In this document: positions 53,420 to 64,000 of the stretch, piece after piece
Layout: each line of letters opens with the position of its first letter
Numbering within the stretch: position 1 is the stretch's first letter
NCBI GenBank assembly: GCA_000328365.1
Contig: KB300511.1
Coordinates: forward strand, 329,832-393,831
DNA: 64,000 nt
From: Capitella teleta
Taxonomy: Eukaryota; Annelida; Polychaeta; Capitellidae
Direction of reading: 5' to 3'
Notes under the pieces: generated by a model
The model's database searches: none
Told to the model about the DNA's origin: nothing
What the model saw: only the letters and a program-made list of their open reading frames with translations
Position numbers and translations under genes: made by a program

Positions 53420-53674
53420 TTATTCTTCCACTTGCTCGGCTTCCTCTTCTCTCTCCTCCGCCTCATCTGCGGCATTAGCTGCGGCAGCTGCATCCGCGCC
53501 TTCCATTTCGACGTAGATCGGCAGACCCGAATCCTCGTCCCACTTTACGATTTTACAAGCCCGAATCCTCTTAGCCGGGTACTTCCACGTGGGCCCATGG
53601 AAGACCACGTGGCGATCACTAAAGGTTCTCTTGTCCTTTTGACGCTCGTATCGGCTGTACATCTCAATCTTTGC
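53420..53674 (-). CDS. Troponin T alternative terminal exon 4 (distal)
   Basis: Phase-0 acceptor (GCATTACAG/GCAAAG). It encodes 84 residues: AKIEMYSRYERQKDKRTF, FHGPTWKYPAKRI, VKWDEDSGLPIYVEMEGA and a long Ala/Glu tail. It is intact and has its own downstream poly(A) signal. Confidence 0.9.
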   Translation of the reverse strand, partial: AKIEMYSRYERQKDKRTFSDRHVVFHGPTWKYPAKRIRACKIVKWDEDSGLPIYVEMEGADAAAAANAADEAEEREEEAEQVEE

Positions 53675-56600
53675 CTGTAATGCAACACACACACACAAAT
53701 CGCTCAATGTAGATTGAGGGATGTTTTTGGTGTTGAAATTTTAGTTTTACTCTATGACACTCACCGGGTGATTATAATATACAAAGACAAAGAGAAAACC
53801 CAGACACGATTAAAGCACTACGAGTGGGCTGAGTAAGAATAGGGGAAAAGGGGTTTTACGCAAGTATGAATGGGTCTATAGATGGAAATTAAAAATAAAT
53901 TAATTAGATTAGAAGTTCGTAATCAGAGCAGAAGCATAATGCTTAATTCGCAAGCAAAGAGCACACACACATAGCTAGCGCCAGCATCCCATAATAATAA
54001 TAAACGCTAGAAACAACAGCAAGGATATTTTTCTTTATTTCTGAAGAGAAAATAATGTACAAATTAAGCACTAAAACAATTTTAGAAGAAAAGGGAGCAC
54101 AGCTTTTTATAGTGAATCCAAATGTTGCCGTCATGTGATGGAGTCAAAATTTGCAATGGAAACAAGGACCTGAAACAAGACAAACTTTAAGCTTCATCGA
54201 TGAATTTTATGTGAAATTATGAACATGACAGATATAGAATATATATCTCACGTTTTATTCCATTCATTCTTCAGCGTCCTCGGCGTCCGCGGCCGCTTGT
54301 GCAGCAGCCTGCTCTCCTTCGCTGAGTTCCTCGTAGATGGGCAGACCGGTGTCCTCATCCCACCTGAGAATACGCTGAGGAAGAATTCTCTTAGCCGGGT
54401 ATTTCCACGTGGATCCATGGAAGACCTCGTGCCGGTCAACGAATGACCTCGTGTCCTTCTGCCTTTCCGATGCGCTGTGCATCTCGACCTTCGCCTGTGG
54501 GAAGAAAATTCACGTGAAGATCGGCGCGGGTGGGAAGCATTCGACATTGAGTGAAATGATCACACGGTGGTATTAGTTAAGAAAAAAAAAAAAAAAAAAA
54601 AAAAAAATTGGGAGTTTCAAATAAAAACAAATGAAGCTTACCTCCAGAATAAGCAAATTCATTCCTGGAAGAAAACTTTGGAGTTGGATTTTTTCTCCTT
54701 CTTAAGTAAGCTCAAAATGCAGGAACAAAAAAATGTTGCAGTTTCGAGGGTGTACAGAAGGAAAGGAGTCACGTGATACACGAATGTGCGCAAACAACAT
54801 GCGCAATAATATGGCCACTGCAACATCAAAAAATCACAAATGAACGCCATGGGGGTGAAACAGAAAAAAATACGAAATGATTTATTCAGCATATCTTTTG
54901 ACAAAACACGAATTTCAAAGTTGCCTCGTGACTCTCTGCGACCTCATGATGATTTCTTCGACATTTTCCTATTGTGACGTAACTTTTGCATTAACATCAT
55001 GAGCCGTTTGGCAAACATACTTGTTTGATTACTGCTCCATCTGCTCGCCCTCCTCGCCCTCCTCCTCTTCGTCTTGTGGTACTCCTTCGAGATCTTCGTA
55101 AATGGGGAGACCCGTATCCTCATCCCACTTGACAACTTTGTGAGCACGGATCTTCTTAGCCGGGTATTTCCACGTGGGCCCATGGAAAACCACAGATTCA
55201 TGCGGGGAATACAACAGGATGGTGACCTTCCATGGGATGTCGAAATGAACTGCTGGCCCTGCAGATCTTTGTCAGCATTATAATTATAATCAGCGCATTT
55301 GAATGTTCTTTGATATTGCTGAAAAAGCGTTTTTAAATGTAATAAATGAAATGGATGAAATGAAATATAATTCATTAAGCACATAGACTCGGTCGTGTGA
55401 AGTTCACAATAAGTATTCATAAAATAGAGTTGGTTAAATTAGGCCGGTAAAAAGGACGCTCCACTTTTCATTTTTATAGATTTCTTTTGTGTGAAAAAAT
55501 TCTATATATCGCGTTGTTTTATATTTGTCTACATTTCCATAATTCTGTTCGAACATATTGGATTCCAAGAAGGAAAATATTTGTTATCGGGTTAAAAATG
55601 CGTACGCTATACATAATGTACGTGGGGTTAATTTGTGAAAACGTGGGACAAAACGATATCAACCGAAAAAGCAACTCTGACAATCAATACAAAGAAGAGA
55701 AATTGACGAAATCAACACGAAATAAAACAGATTTTTATTCAACCTTTCTGAAATATTAGAGTGGAAATGCTAAAAGAACTAAACGTTTGTTGTGAATATA
55801 GCATAGATATTTGACGTCCACAGCGGTTCCTCTATTGACAACACCTGAGGGAAGAATTGGGCGCATTTTAATCAAGATTTCCCTTCACAATTATCTACAT
55901 TTTAACTTCTAGCTATAACTTTAAGCTAATTCCGTACATGATTTTTTTTTAACCTTTGGATACACAAAAGTAAAAGTATAAAAGATGTAAAAAAAAAAAA
56001 AAAAAAAAAAACCCGATCACCATATCGTACTACAACTACTCCCACCGTTAAACTACTTGTTTCTACATTTCTACATCTAAATATTCTTTGTGGGCGTGGC
56101 CTAATGACCTTTATTCGTCCTCTTCAGCAATTTCATCACGCCTGACAGCTCCGGGTATGTCGACGTAAATGGGCAGACCTGTATCCTCGTCCCATTGCAC
56201 CACACGACATGGAGTCAGTTTCTTGACATCCTCTCGCCATGATGGGCCAGTAAAGAAATCGTGTCTCTCGCAATAGGGCCGGCTGTCCTTTTGCATCTCG
56301 TACCGGCTGTACATCTGAATCTTCGCCTGAAAACCGGCACTTCTTCAGATGAGGTTCCAGGAGAAGCAAGGAGACATCTCGGGATTTCTCTATGCACCGA
56401 TTCTGATCCATATGCCAGCGCATATGTTCGTTATGGTTACTATGGCATAACATACTGATTGGGAGACCAATCTTTGTGATGGATTGTACGTGCTTTGAGA
56501 GGTTGTAAGGTGAACTAGAGGATTTAACTATGCGTGAGCTAGTACCTACCCAGCATATCCAGAGCGGGAGTGAGGTAAGGAAGAGAAAAAATGGTAAGAC

Positions 56601-59600
56601 CACCTAACCAACCACCAATGTAAAACACCTTGCGTACTTAGGCGGATTGGAAAATGGCCATTTTTTCTGCAAAACTTCTTCGGTCGTGGTATCGATCATA
56701 TAAACTTGCGACATCGACTTTAGGCTGCGAAGGGATATACGAGACGAGGCGAGTATAGATAACGGTTACATCAAAATGCGGATCCACGATATTGAAGGCG
56801 TGTGATATGGCAAAACATGCAAAAGGATGACAACGTCACATGCACATTGATGCTATTCATGATTGATTTCTACGAGGCGCTCAATTCGGAGGGTACAAGC
56901 AAAATAGCAGCGCGCTTTGGTTGAAAACACGACCAATTTGTAAAGTTTAAAATTTGATTGATTGGTGTATATTCTTGTGCGATTAGAGTTCGAACTCACC
57001 GGGGCACCAGCATAACGTTCTTGAATCTTGTCAACCCTAAAGTGAAAAGGATAATATAATTATTTATAATGTTACTATGCAAATATATAATTTGAATCGC
57101 ATAAAATTTGGACGCAATGTAAATAGCGAATGTATTATTAAAGGATAGAATATGGTTATGAATGAATTAGTAAAGGTTGAACTATAACACAGGGGAGAGA
57201 TGAAAATTTCTGAGAAGTTCAAATATGAAATGTTTCTAACTTGCCTTTTTTTTCAAAGGTTGTTACTTAAGATGGAATATTAGTTCATTATCATATATAT
57301 AGCACATACTAATAAAATAATGTAGCACTATGGAGTAGATATGGGGGAATCCTTGAAAAATATTCTTGGTAACTTGACGGATCTGCATGGAAGTAGTAAT
57401 GCATGCTGAACAGTTAATATAAACACTGGGAGGTCACTGTCCTGGACTTACTCATCCTCTTTGAGTTGAAGTCTTTTGAGTCCCCCTTTGCTGTTGAGTT
57501 ATATAAGAATTGATTAGAGAGAACGAAAGAGATGAAAAGACGAAAGGCGAAATTGAAGACCCACACCCACTATACATACACTTGTGTCCACCACCAGAAA
57601 TTAATCTAAAGACTTACTGAGCCCCGACACTTGGGGTTTGCGATTCACCGTGGCCATGCCACAACCGTTTAGGCTTTTTGCCTCTGGTAAAAATTATTTC
57701 AAATTCGATGAAAATATGTCAGTTCAGAGAGACCCAAAAAATGACTCACCCAACTTTGTTCATTTGTCTTGCACGTTCAGCCAGCTCCATCATCTGGGAA
57801 GGTAAATACAAATGACGGTACTGTGAAATGACACACATTGCGGGACATACGTCGTATTGCTGAGCCTTGAATCGCTTCTCCAAATCGTATTTCTCGCTCT
57901 CAAGACGGACAATCTGGTTGTGGAGTTCTCTAGCCTTCTCCTTCAGCTTGTCAGATGAGTTGAGCTCGTCCATGTTGACTGGTTTGATTCTCTGTGAAAG
58001 GATGGCTTTCTTCTCTTGTTCTTGTTGTTCCTTAGACTTCTTCTCCTTGTTGGCGAGCTCCTCCTCGTCCAATTCCTCCTCTTGCTCTTCACCGCCGTCC
58101 TTCTTGGTGATGACGAAGTTACGGCCTTGAGGAAGACTGAGGGCCTCGTAAGCGGCGAGGCGAGCTGCGCGCATTTCCCTGCGCTTCATCTCTTCCTCCT
58201 GCTTCTTGCGACCTCTCTCCTCTTCAGCAGCCTTGCGCTGCGCGTCCTCCTCGGCGCGCTTCTCGGCCAGAGCCTTCTCCTCCTCCTCGCGTATCCTCTT
58301 GCGCTCCTCCTGCAAAGGTCAGAGGTGAAAAAGGTCACCCTCTCATGAAATTCTCTTACGTTTCTGCTCTTCATCTCTTCGATCTCCTCTTGAAGTCTTT
58401 CCCTTTCGATGCGACTTGTTTCAAGAACAGCTTGAGCGACCTCGTCAAGGTTGGCACCGAGGCTGGCTTGGTGCTGCCTCCTCTTCTGCAAGTGGCGCCG
58501 TCACTCATTAGTAGTTAAGTATGATTATATCACCCATACCTCCATGGCCAGTTGAGCTTCGGATGGGCCAGAGTCTTTGGCGGGCGCAGATCTGATGATG
58601 AAGAAGTATTGGTATTTTTCAATATATTGGGCATTTTGAATAATTTTAAACCGAAACGCATTTCAAACCACCGTATACCAACTATATCTACATAACAAAA
58701 GCATTCCAAAGATTTCCGTTCCTGATAGATGGTGCATTTGAGATGAAACACACAATGAAATATTGACAGTGCCGTTGTTTGGTTAGTTTTGTTTAGGGAC
58801 TGTTAGATCCACGAAAAAGGTGATCGACCGAGTCCTAAAACGTGTACCCCAGAAACACAAAATAAACCTAAACCAGAATATCATTAAAGTAAAACAAAAC
58901 TCAATTTTTAGAAAACAAGTATTGTTGTTAATTTCGGGTCTGACTTTAGGACTCAGCGCAAGAAGAACCAAGAACCGGACATGACGTCATCTTACCTCCT
59001 GGAGCTACGATTTTCTTCCTTGGCCCTGCATGCAAATGAGGTACAAAGGTCATTGACAGCTCATAAATATTCATGACCTTGGTCTCCCATGATTAATAAG
59101 TGGTTAATTTTTATATTTTTTTTTCTGGTTTTCTGGGTAAATTTTGAGTACACAGCACACATTTGAGTGTTTTATATTCAGTTAAACAAATAAGCTGCAG
59201 GAATAAGTGATAATATTGTGAATATGATCGCTTGCGCAAAAGATCAACCCAAGTATTGTGATTGTATCTCCAAGGTGAGATGCAGCACACATAGATTAAA
59301 ACTATAATAATTATGAGAATTAGATCCATCTAATCTGATGCCACACACTCGTATACAATATTGCATCATTCTACAAAAGAAAAAAACAGATCACATGACC
59401 ATCACATGACTTGCTACGTCATCACCATGCACTAATCACGTGACTTACTGTTCATCACCACTGGAGACAGGAAAGCAGAGAATAAAAACATGGAAACATG
59501 AGGTGGATATTTTTGCTGAATATATCGTGGTATTTAAAACACAAAAGGAAATTTTGCAGGTAAAAGACGAGAAGGGGTTTGCAATGCATTACATGATTTT

Positions 59601-61794
59601 TCTTTCATTAAACATGTCTTACAGTTGATTATGTATGAGTGAATTTTGATCAATCACTGTAGCAACACACACATATAAACACAAACGAAGGGCAACTACA
59701 AAATACGATTTCCCTTTCAAGTTTCAGGGAACTGTATTTTTCTATGTTGAAAATACCCCAATCACCCCCAAGCTAGTTTACTGCACCACGAAGTAATTCA
59801 TTAAGGGATATTTATAACTGAGTTTTAATTTTAATTGTCTGCATGCAGGAGGTCTCACTAACAGAATCACATGAACACATAAAACTACGCATGCAAGAAA
59901 CGTCGTCTACACAAATGCATACATCAATGTATGCATTAGATCTCCACTTCACACATAACATGCAAATTGTATGCATATTATACGCAAATATATTTAAATT
60001 ACCTTTCTTCTTCTTCTTCCCTAAAAGCCGAAGCAAGCGGAGGAAAAAATAAACGACAAAGAATGAGCTAGGGTGAGGATCATGTGACAAGGAAACCGTC
60101 TAAAGCCTGATGTACTTGTTAAATACTTAATTAAGTAGTGGGTTGTACAGATGGTAAATTAGTTTGTGCCACAAAGTCACTCTGCACTGTGAGACATTGA
60201 GGTATAGCCTCGTTTACAACTTTAAACAAAGGACATCAATGACTAGCAAAACTGGGACAAATATTTCACGTGAAATGACTTTCTATACGAGATTTCTTTA
60301 CAACTGCGCCACAGTACACAAATAAACAAAAACAGCAACGTCTTATAAGCACAAAACAATATGACAATAGAATACAAAGAAAAATAACGGCACTACCATA
60401 CAGAGAAAACGACAGATAAATAAAGAAAAGGAAAGACAACAGAACACTAACGCATAAAAGAGACACAAAAGAAACACAATGATGATATACAGGCACAAGA
60501 AATGATAATGTACACAAAGATTAAATGAAGATGATGCACTCGGATGAAATGATACAAAGTGAGATGGGGTGGGAGTGGGTCTAGTTCTTTTGATACGTTT
60601 ATGTGCTATTGCCAATGTACCCGATATATGTTATGCGATCGGTTCTGTATGTCATGCTAATATTCAAATGCTTAATGCTAAAGCCATGAATACTCAGTCA
60701 CATAGTGATAACTCAATGGGTGAGGACGGGGAAACTTGAAATGACTTTGATTTCAAATAATAATAATAATAATTTAAACACATAATACTCTCATTTGATT
60801 GCCATGGCAACAAATGCTGACACCATGCATAACTTACTCCTCAGATGAAACCCTGCGAATTAAGATGAAGTTGGTAGTGAGATGATGACATGAACACATT
60901 GACACATAAACATTGAACACTGTATGTTCACCACATAGAAAGCTATCAAATCGCACAGCAAACTTCTGCTAAGACATTTATGGCGTGAAGTGTACATTAC
61001 ATGGAGTGTACATTACATACAGTGTACATTACATGAAATTGATAGCCACGATTGAGTTAAGAGTGCTGACATTGACATATCAAATATGTGCTTGCATCAC
61101 ACACTACTTACACTTGACCCTCATCGCCTCCCCTGGTCAAGAAATTATGCATTGATTGATGAAATATGATCGCATGAAATGAATGCTTTTGTGATGAAAT
61201 TAAATGAGGTATCCTGAACCTCCTGAATAATCACTGTGTTTATTTCAGGTATAAGATGTATCAGTTGCAACTTGCAATGATATAATAAGTTACTGAGGAT
61301 GAAATTTCTTGTATTTAAAATTTAAATTATAAATCAACAATTCTATACGAATGATTATTCTTTTCAACGTGCATTATGATCAATACAAGTGAACTTCACA
61401 ATTCTTGCTGTTTTGTTTAGAATAAAATTTAATGTTTTCCAGATGTCGTTGAACACACACGCACATGCATAGAAAATATGAATACTCACTCCTCCTCAGA
61501 GCTGTCAAACAAAAGAGGAATATTAATTAGGAGGCGGTGCTTGATATGCAAATAATTAAGTGTGCAATTCTGCAGATTGGCAGGAGAAGCTCAAAAACTT
61601 AACAAAACATGAAGTGAAATGGATCGGAATAAGCAATGAATTGGTGGATGTGGTCAAGCTAAAGCTGAATGAACAATAAAGGTGAAGAGCGTCAATGGAT
61701 GTGATGAACACCCGGCGTCGACATTGACACTCTTCACCCGTTGAATAGTGATGAGATGAACTTACCCGATGACTTGATCCTCTTCGTCAGACAT
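53420..61794 (-). CDS. Troponin T (alternatively spliced; about 391-404 aa)
   Basis: Thin-filament subunit that anchors troponin I and C to tropomyosin in muscle. Exons: 61766-61794 (MSDEEDQVIG), 61490-61501, 61112-61132, 60838-60852, 60003-60020, 59449-59460, 58996-59025, 58540-58591, 58360-58485, 57851-58309, 57750-57793, 57618-57683, 57452-57490, 57000-57036, then one of the terminal exons 56111-56326, 54264-54494 or 53420-53674. The acidic N-terminus is made of 12-30 nt micro-exons, all phase 2. Residues of about 64-200 are the charged tropomyosin-binding helix (EERKRIREEEEKALAEKRAE). ILSQRIKPVNMDEL followed by VRLESEKYDLEKRFKAQQYD (about 205-258) is the diagnostic TnI-binding coiled coil. 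The common part ends VDKIQERYAGAP at residue 320. A terminal module with W(D/E)DE(D/S)(T)GLPIY follows, beyond the end of vertebrate TnT. Some micro-exons are short enough that only their phase, signals and acidic content support them. Confidence 0.92.
54254..54259 (-). terminator. Poly(A) signal for troponin T terminal exon 3
   Basis: AATAAA on the minus strand begins 4 nt after the TGA of exon 3, giving an almost absent 3' UTR. Confidence 0.6.
54264..54494 (-). CDS. Troponin T alternative terminal exon 3
   Basis: Phase-0 acceptor (TTCCCACAG/GCGAAG). It encodes 76 residues: AKVEMHSASERQKDTRSF, FHGSTWKYPAKRI, LRWDEDTGLPIYEE and an Ala/Glu-rich end. It is intact. Confidence 0.9.
   Translation of the reverse strand, partial: AKVEMHSASERQKDTRSFVDRHEVFHGSTWKYPAKRILPQRILRWDEDTGLPIYEELSEGEQAAAQAAADAEDAEE
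55029..55190 (-). pseudogene. Troponin T terminal exon 2, apparently decayed
   Basis: Keeps VVFHGPTWKYPAKKI, VVKWDEDTGLPIYEDLEG and an acidic end before a stop at 55029. The first third of the module (AK-I-MYSRYE-QKD-R) is not recognisable. Upstream sequence stays open for a while but offers no acceptor in phase 0. A LINE-tail remnant sits about 75 bp upstream (55291-55350). It could still be used through a different acceptor, but it looks like a damaged duplicate. Confidence 0.6.
55291..55350 (+). mobile_element. Isolated 3' tail of the CR1/L2-like LINE
   Basis: CAGCGCATTTGAATGTTCTT and the following 30 or so bases are nearly identical to the 3' end of the LINE at 21351-21400, followed by AAATGAAAT-type repeats. 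No coding part precedes it, so it is an extremely 5'-truncated insertion or a SINE that shares the LINE tail. Confidence 0.85.
56110..56115 (-). terminator. Poly(A) signal overlapping the stop codon of troponin T terminal exon 1
   Basis: GAC-GAA-TAA-AGG contains AATAAA, so the last Glu codon and the stop codon form the hexamer. I saw no other hexamer close downstream. Confidence 0.5.
56111..56326 (-). CDS. Troponin T alternative terminal exon 1 (promoter-proximal)
   Basis: Phase-0 acceptor (GGTTTTCAG/GCGAAG). It encodes 71 residues starting AKIQMYSRYEMQKDSRPY, then FFTGPSW and VVQWDEDTGLPIYVD. It is the most divergent of the four: it has WREDVKKLTP where the others have WKYPAK. Its TAA stop lies inside an AATAAA hexamer (56110-56115). 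Confidence 0.88.
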   Translation of the reverse strand, partial: AKIQMYSRYEMQKDSRPYCERHDFFTGPSWREDVKKLTPCRVVQWDEDTGLPIYVDIPGAVRRDEIAEEDE

Positions 61795-61841
61795 GGTGAT
61801 GTGTGTGTAGGTGAGCGAAAACGCAAGCTAAGCTGAAATGC

Positions 61842-62984
61842 AAAGAATATCAATTTAGTGACGTCATAATATATATTTGAAACGCTTTCATTGTGTGCAT
61901 AATATATGCTAAGTAGTGGAACACTCCGGGACGGTTGCGCATTCTCGCACTTTGGAATGCGAAGTATTTCTGGGCCGGCTAGCATCAAGACACAATAATT
62001 ATTGTCTGGTATTAAACACAGAAGCCGCTCAATGCTAAGTGCTACCGGCCCGAAACAATTGGCAATGAGAACTTTGTGGTTCTATTATGTTTGTATCAGA
62101 AATAATTAAAAATCCTAGGAATCATGGTAACATGATCTAAATATAGATTATCATGGGTGACCCAAGTTCATATTTATAGACGATTCAATGATCTGGTTAA
62201 CTGTATGGTTCTACAGATCGGACATAATTATTATTATTGGAAACCAGATATTGTTTGATCGAGATGCACTCGGTGTGTTGCAGGCCGGAGTTTGCACGTA
62301 GGCGCAAGTGCTATAAATTGCTCAACGCTTCTGCTCCAAAACAGCCCGGCTTTCTTGGCAATGCATCCGAGAAACGCTCTCCAACAGCAGCGCTAAAAAT
62401 AGCCCTTAGTGGATTATACACGAGATTCTGCGCACATCCATCCCATGGTAGTGCTATAATCCAGGGCGGGATCCTACATTTAAAGCACTGTTCCAATCCA
62501 TGTACATCCAATGAAGTGAATTATTATCCGAACCGGGAATCAGCCACACAATCTCGACAACTAATGATCAAAACTATTGGAAACAAAATGCAATTACTTA
62601 GTATAGCTTCCAAAAAAAAGTAATGTAATCATAAAATTATTCCACGTACCGTAAGCGAAATCAAAGAACCTTACTCTAAACTATAAAGAAAATTAAAACT
62701 AAAGTAAAGATAACTTGTGCACCATGGTTAGTTCCAAAGAAAGAAGTTGGATCCAGGAAAAAGAAATCCAGAACACGATGTCCAAGTTTATCCAAGAATA
62801 ATCTCACTAAGAAATCCTAAGAAAGTTTCCGTCTGTAAATTACCTGAAGAGAATATCCCGACCTGAAGTGGACCGCGCGAAGGAAGACGGGAGACTGATT
62901 CGATCCGGGAACTTCCTAGCACTCTTCCCAGAATCCTCTGTGGTAGCTAATATATGCTATACGCCCTATGACCTCCGACCTTTG
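61842..62984 (-). other. Probable 5' UTR intron of troponin T
   Basis: Lies between the proposed TATA-driven first exon and the ATG exon. Its open frames (for example 62237-62623 on the plus strand) show no family features. Confidence 0.35.
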
Positions 62985-63083
62985 ACCTGAATATGGGTTG
63001 CGCTGACTGCTATACGGCGCACGAGCCTAAAATAAACGCGGCCTGCTTCCTGGCGGGCAGGCTCTCCTTCCAGCCGCTGGAAT

Positions 63084-63092
63084 CCTTTTATA
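63084..63092 (-). promoter_or_regulatory. Candidate TATA box of the troponin T gene
   Basis: TATAAAAGG on the minus strand, 1.29 kb upstream of the troponin T start codon. An acceptor (GCATTTCAG/CTTAGC, near 61832-61841) just upstream of the ATG shows that the 5' UTR is spliced. The first exon would then start near 63060, with a donor such as ATATTCAG/GTCAAA near 62985. Position and strand fit, but no RNA evidence exists. Confidence 0.5.
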
Positions 63093-63099
63093 GACAGTT

Positions 63100-64000
63100 T
63101 GTAATACGAGCGTAGCTGCGCATGCTCAGTAGTGTGTACAGCGCAAGAAAAATACAACAAAATAACCGCGAGATAATTACTCTCACTGGAAATATACACG
63201 TACACTCCCCCGCAGTGTTCTGGGCACACGAGTGTACATATATACACTGTACCCTGGCCACGTTATCACAGGAATTTATTGCCACATGTTTGCATCGCAC
63301 ACATCGCATATATATATGTATTACAAACTCACAATAAGGTTTATTGCGTAATCATTCGGATTTGAATTGGGTAATCATAAATATTAAAGTTATGATATAT
63401 CTCTGTGTTGTTTAGATTCGGTTTGAGTTATTTTATGCTTAAAATTTTACTGTGTTATTAAAATGTAATTGAAATCAAGCGAACGCTCATCTGCTGTACA
63501 CGTAAGCTTCATAACCTGTTGCTCGAGTGGCAAGAGGATCGCGATGCTCTAAATACACGCAGCTAACCGGCAGAACATTACTTAAGTAATACAGTGATTT
63601 ACATTGGAATTATAAATGCATGTTCTTAAACTAATACGGTCTATAATTGACACACTTTGCAATATTATTAGCAGACAGCAGTGTCATATGGTAGGCTTCA
63701 CTTTAACCCAATCTCCCGTGAACATTTCCTTTTCCCTTATTATTCTTCCTTCACCCTGGGGTTGAACTCATTTGCGCTCACTTCTCATAACTCCCCGTCT
63801 TCCTCCTTTGATCGAATGTAGGAGGTGTATCTAATTTCTATTATCAACAATACGTGTGAAATATATTCTTATGCGACCAACTTTTGAGTCCACTGACATC
63901 AGCTATCATATTTTATATCAATAATAATCCAAATATACGATCTTAGATATGAGTGTCGTATAATACATCACAAGTGTCTTGCACATTTGTGTCAGGTGAG
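63100..64000. other. Flank upstream of troponin T, no gene
   Basis: AT-rich sequence with a short TATATATATG stretch near 63308. No coding or RNA gene is supportable to the end of the window. Confidence 0.45.

Noticed and set aside
62237-62623. A 128-residue plus-strand open frame near the troponin T promoter
   Set aside because: No domain, no splice or poly(A) context, and composition like random sequence.

Overview
The window is a stretch of an animal nuclear genome. It is AT-rich, with intron-split genes, microsatellites, tRNA-derived SINEs and decayed CR1/L2-type LINEs. Troponin T, an LRP4-type receptor and a DCDC1-type doublecortin protein point to a bilaterian invertebrate; I do not assign a phylum. 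A strong signature is intron size: most constitutive introns in four genes are 44-65 nt (typically about 51 nt). Long introns occur mainly next to the first exon or around alternatively used exons.

Layout. 1-4.3 kb: repeats (SINE copy 1, an ATA microsatellite, a 40-bp minisatellite). 4.3-13.7 kb (+): a 38-exon DCDC1-like gene of about 2048 aa with six doublecortin-type domains and two ricin-type beta-trefoils. 15.7-16.8 kb (-): a gene with a single coding exon for a Mab-21/cGAS-like nucleotidyltransferase-fold protein, whose third catalytic Asp appears to be Asn. 17-22 kb: LINE remnants and a 50-N assembly gap. 22.3-40.3 kb (-): a complete 30-exon LRP4 gene of about 1848 aa (signal peptide, 8 LDLa, EGFs, 4 YWTD propellers, TM segment, NPTY tail) with a 9-kb first intron. 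41.2-42.7 kb (-): a broken LINE. 44.7-45.9 kb (+): relic of a repeated 'HAFTGCD' gene family. 47.4-52.3 kb (+): a 13-exon CRAL-TRIO plus helical/spectrin-like protein of 894 aa with two GC-AG introns and a SINE in intron 1. 53.4-61.8 kb (-): a troponin T gene with phase-2 N-terminal micro-exons and a tandem array of four related terminal exons, three intact and one apparently decayed. A TATA box near 63.09 kb is in the right place to be its promoter.

The genes do not form one pathway. LRP4 (synapse and Wnt signalling receptor) and troponin T (thin filament) are both important in muscle of other animals. DCDC1 homologues bind microtubules, and the Mab-21/cGAS-like protein belongs to a family that includes nucleic-acid sensors. 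DCDC1, LRP4 and a TNNT gene also all lie on human 11p, so part of this linkage may be ancestral.

The exon models were built by hand from splice signals and phase. The total coding lengths of the DCDC1, LRP4, CRAL-TRIO and troponin T models are all exact multiples of three with no internal stop.
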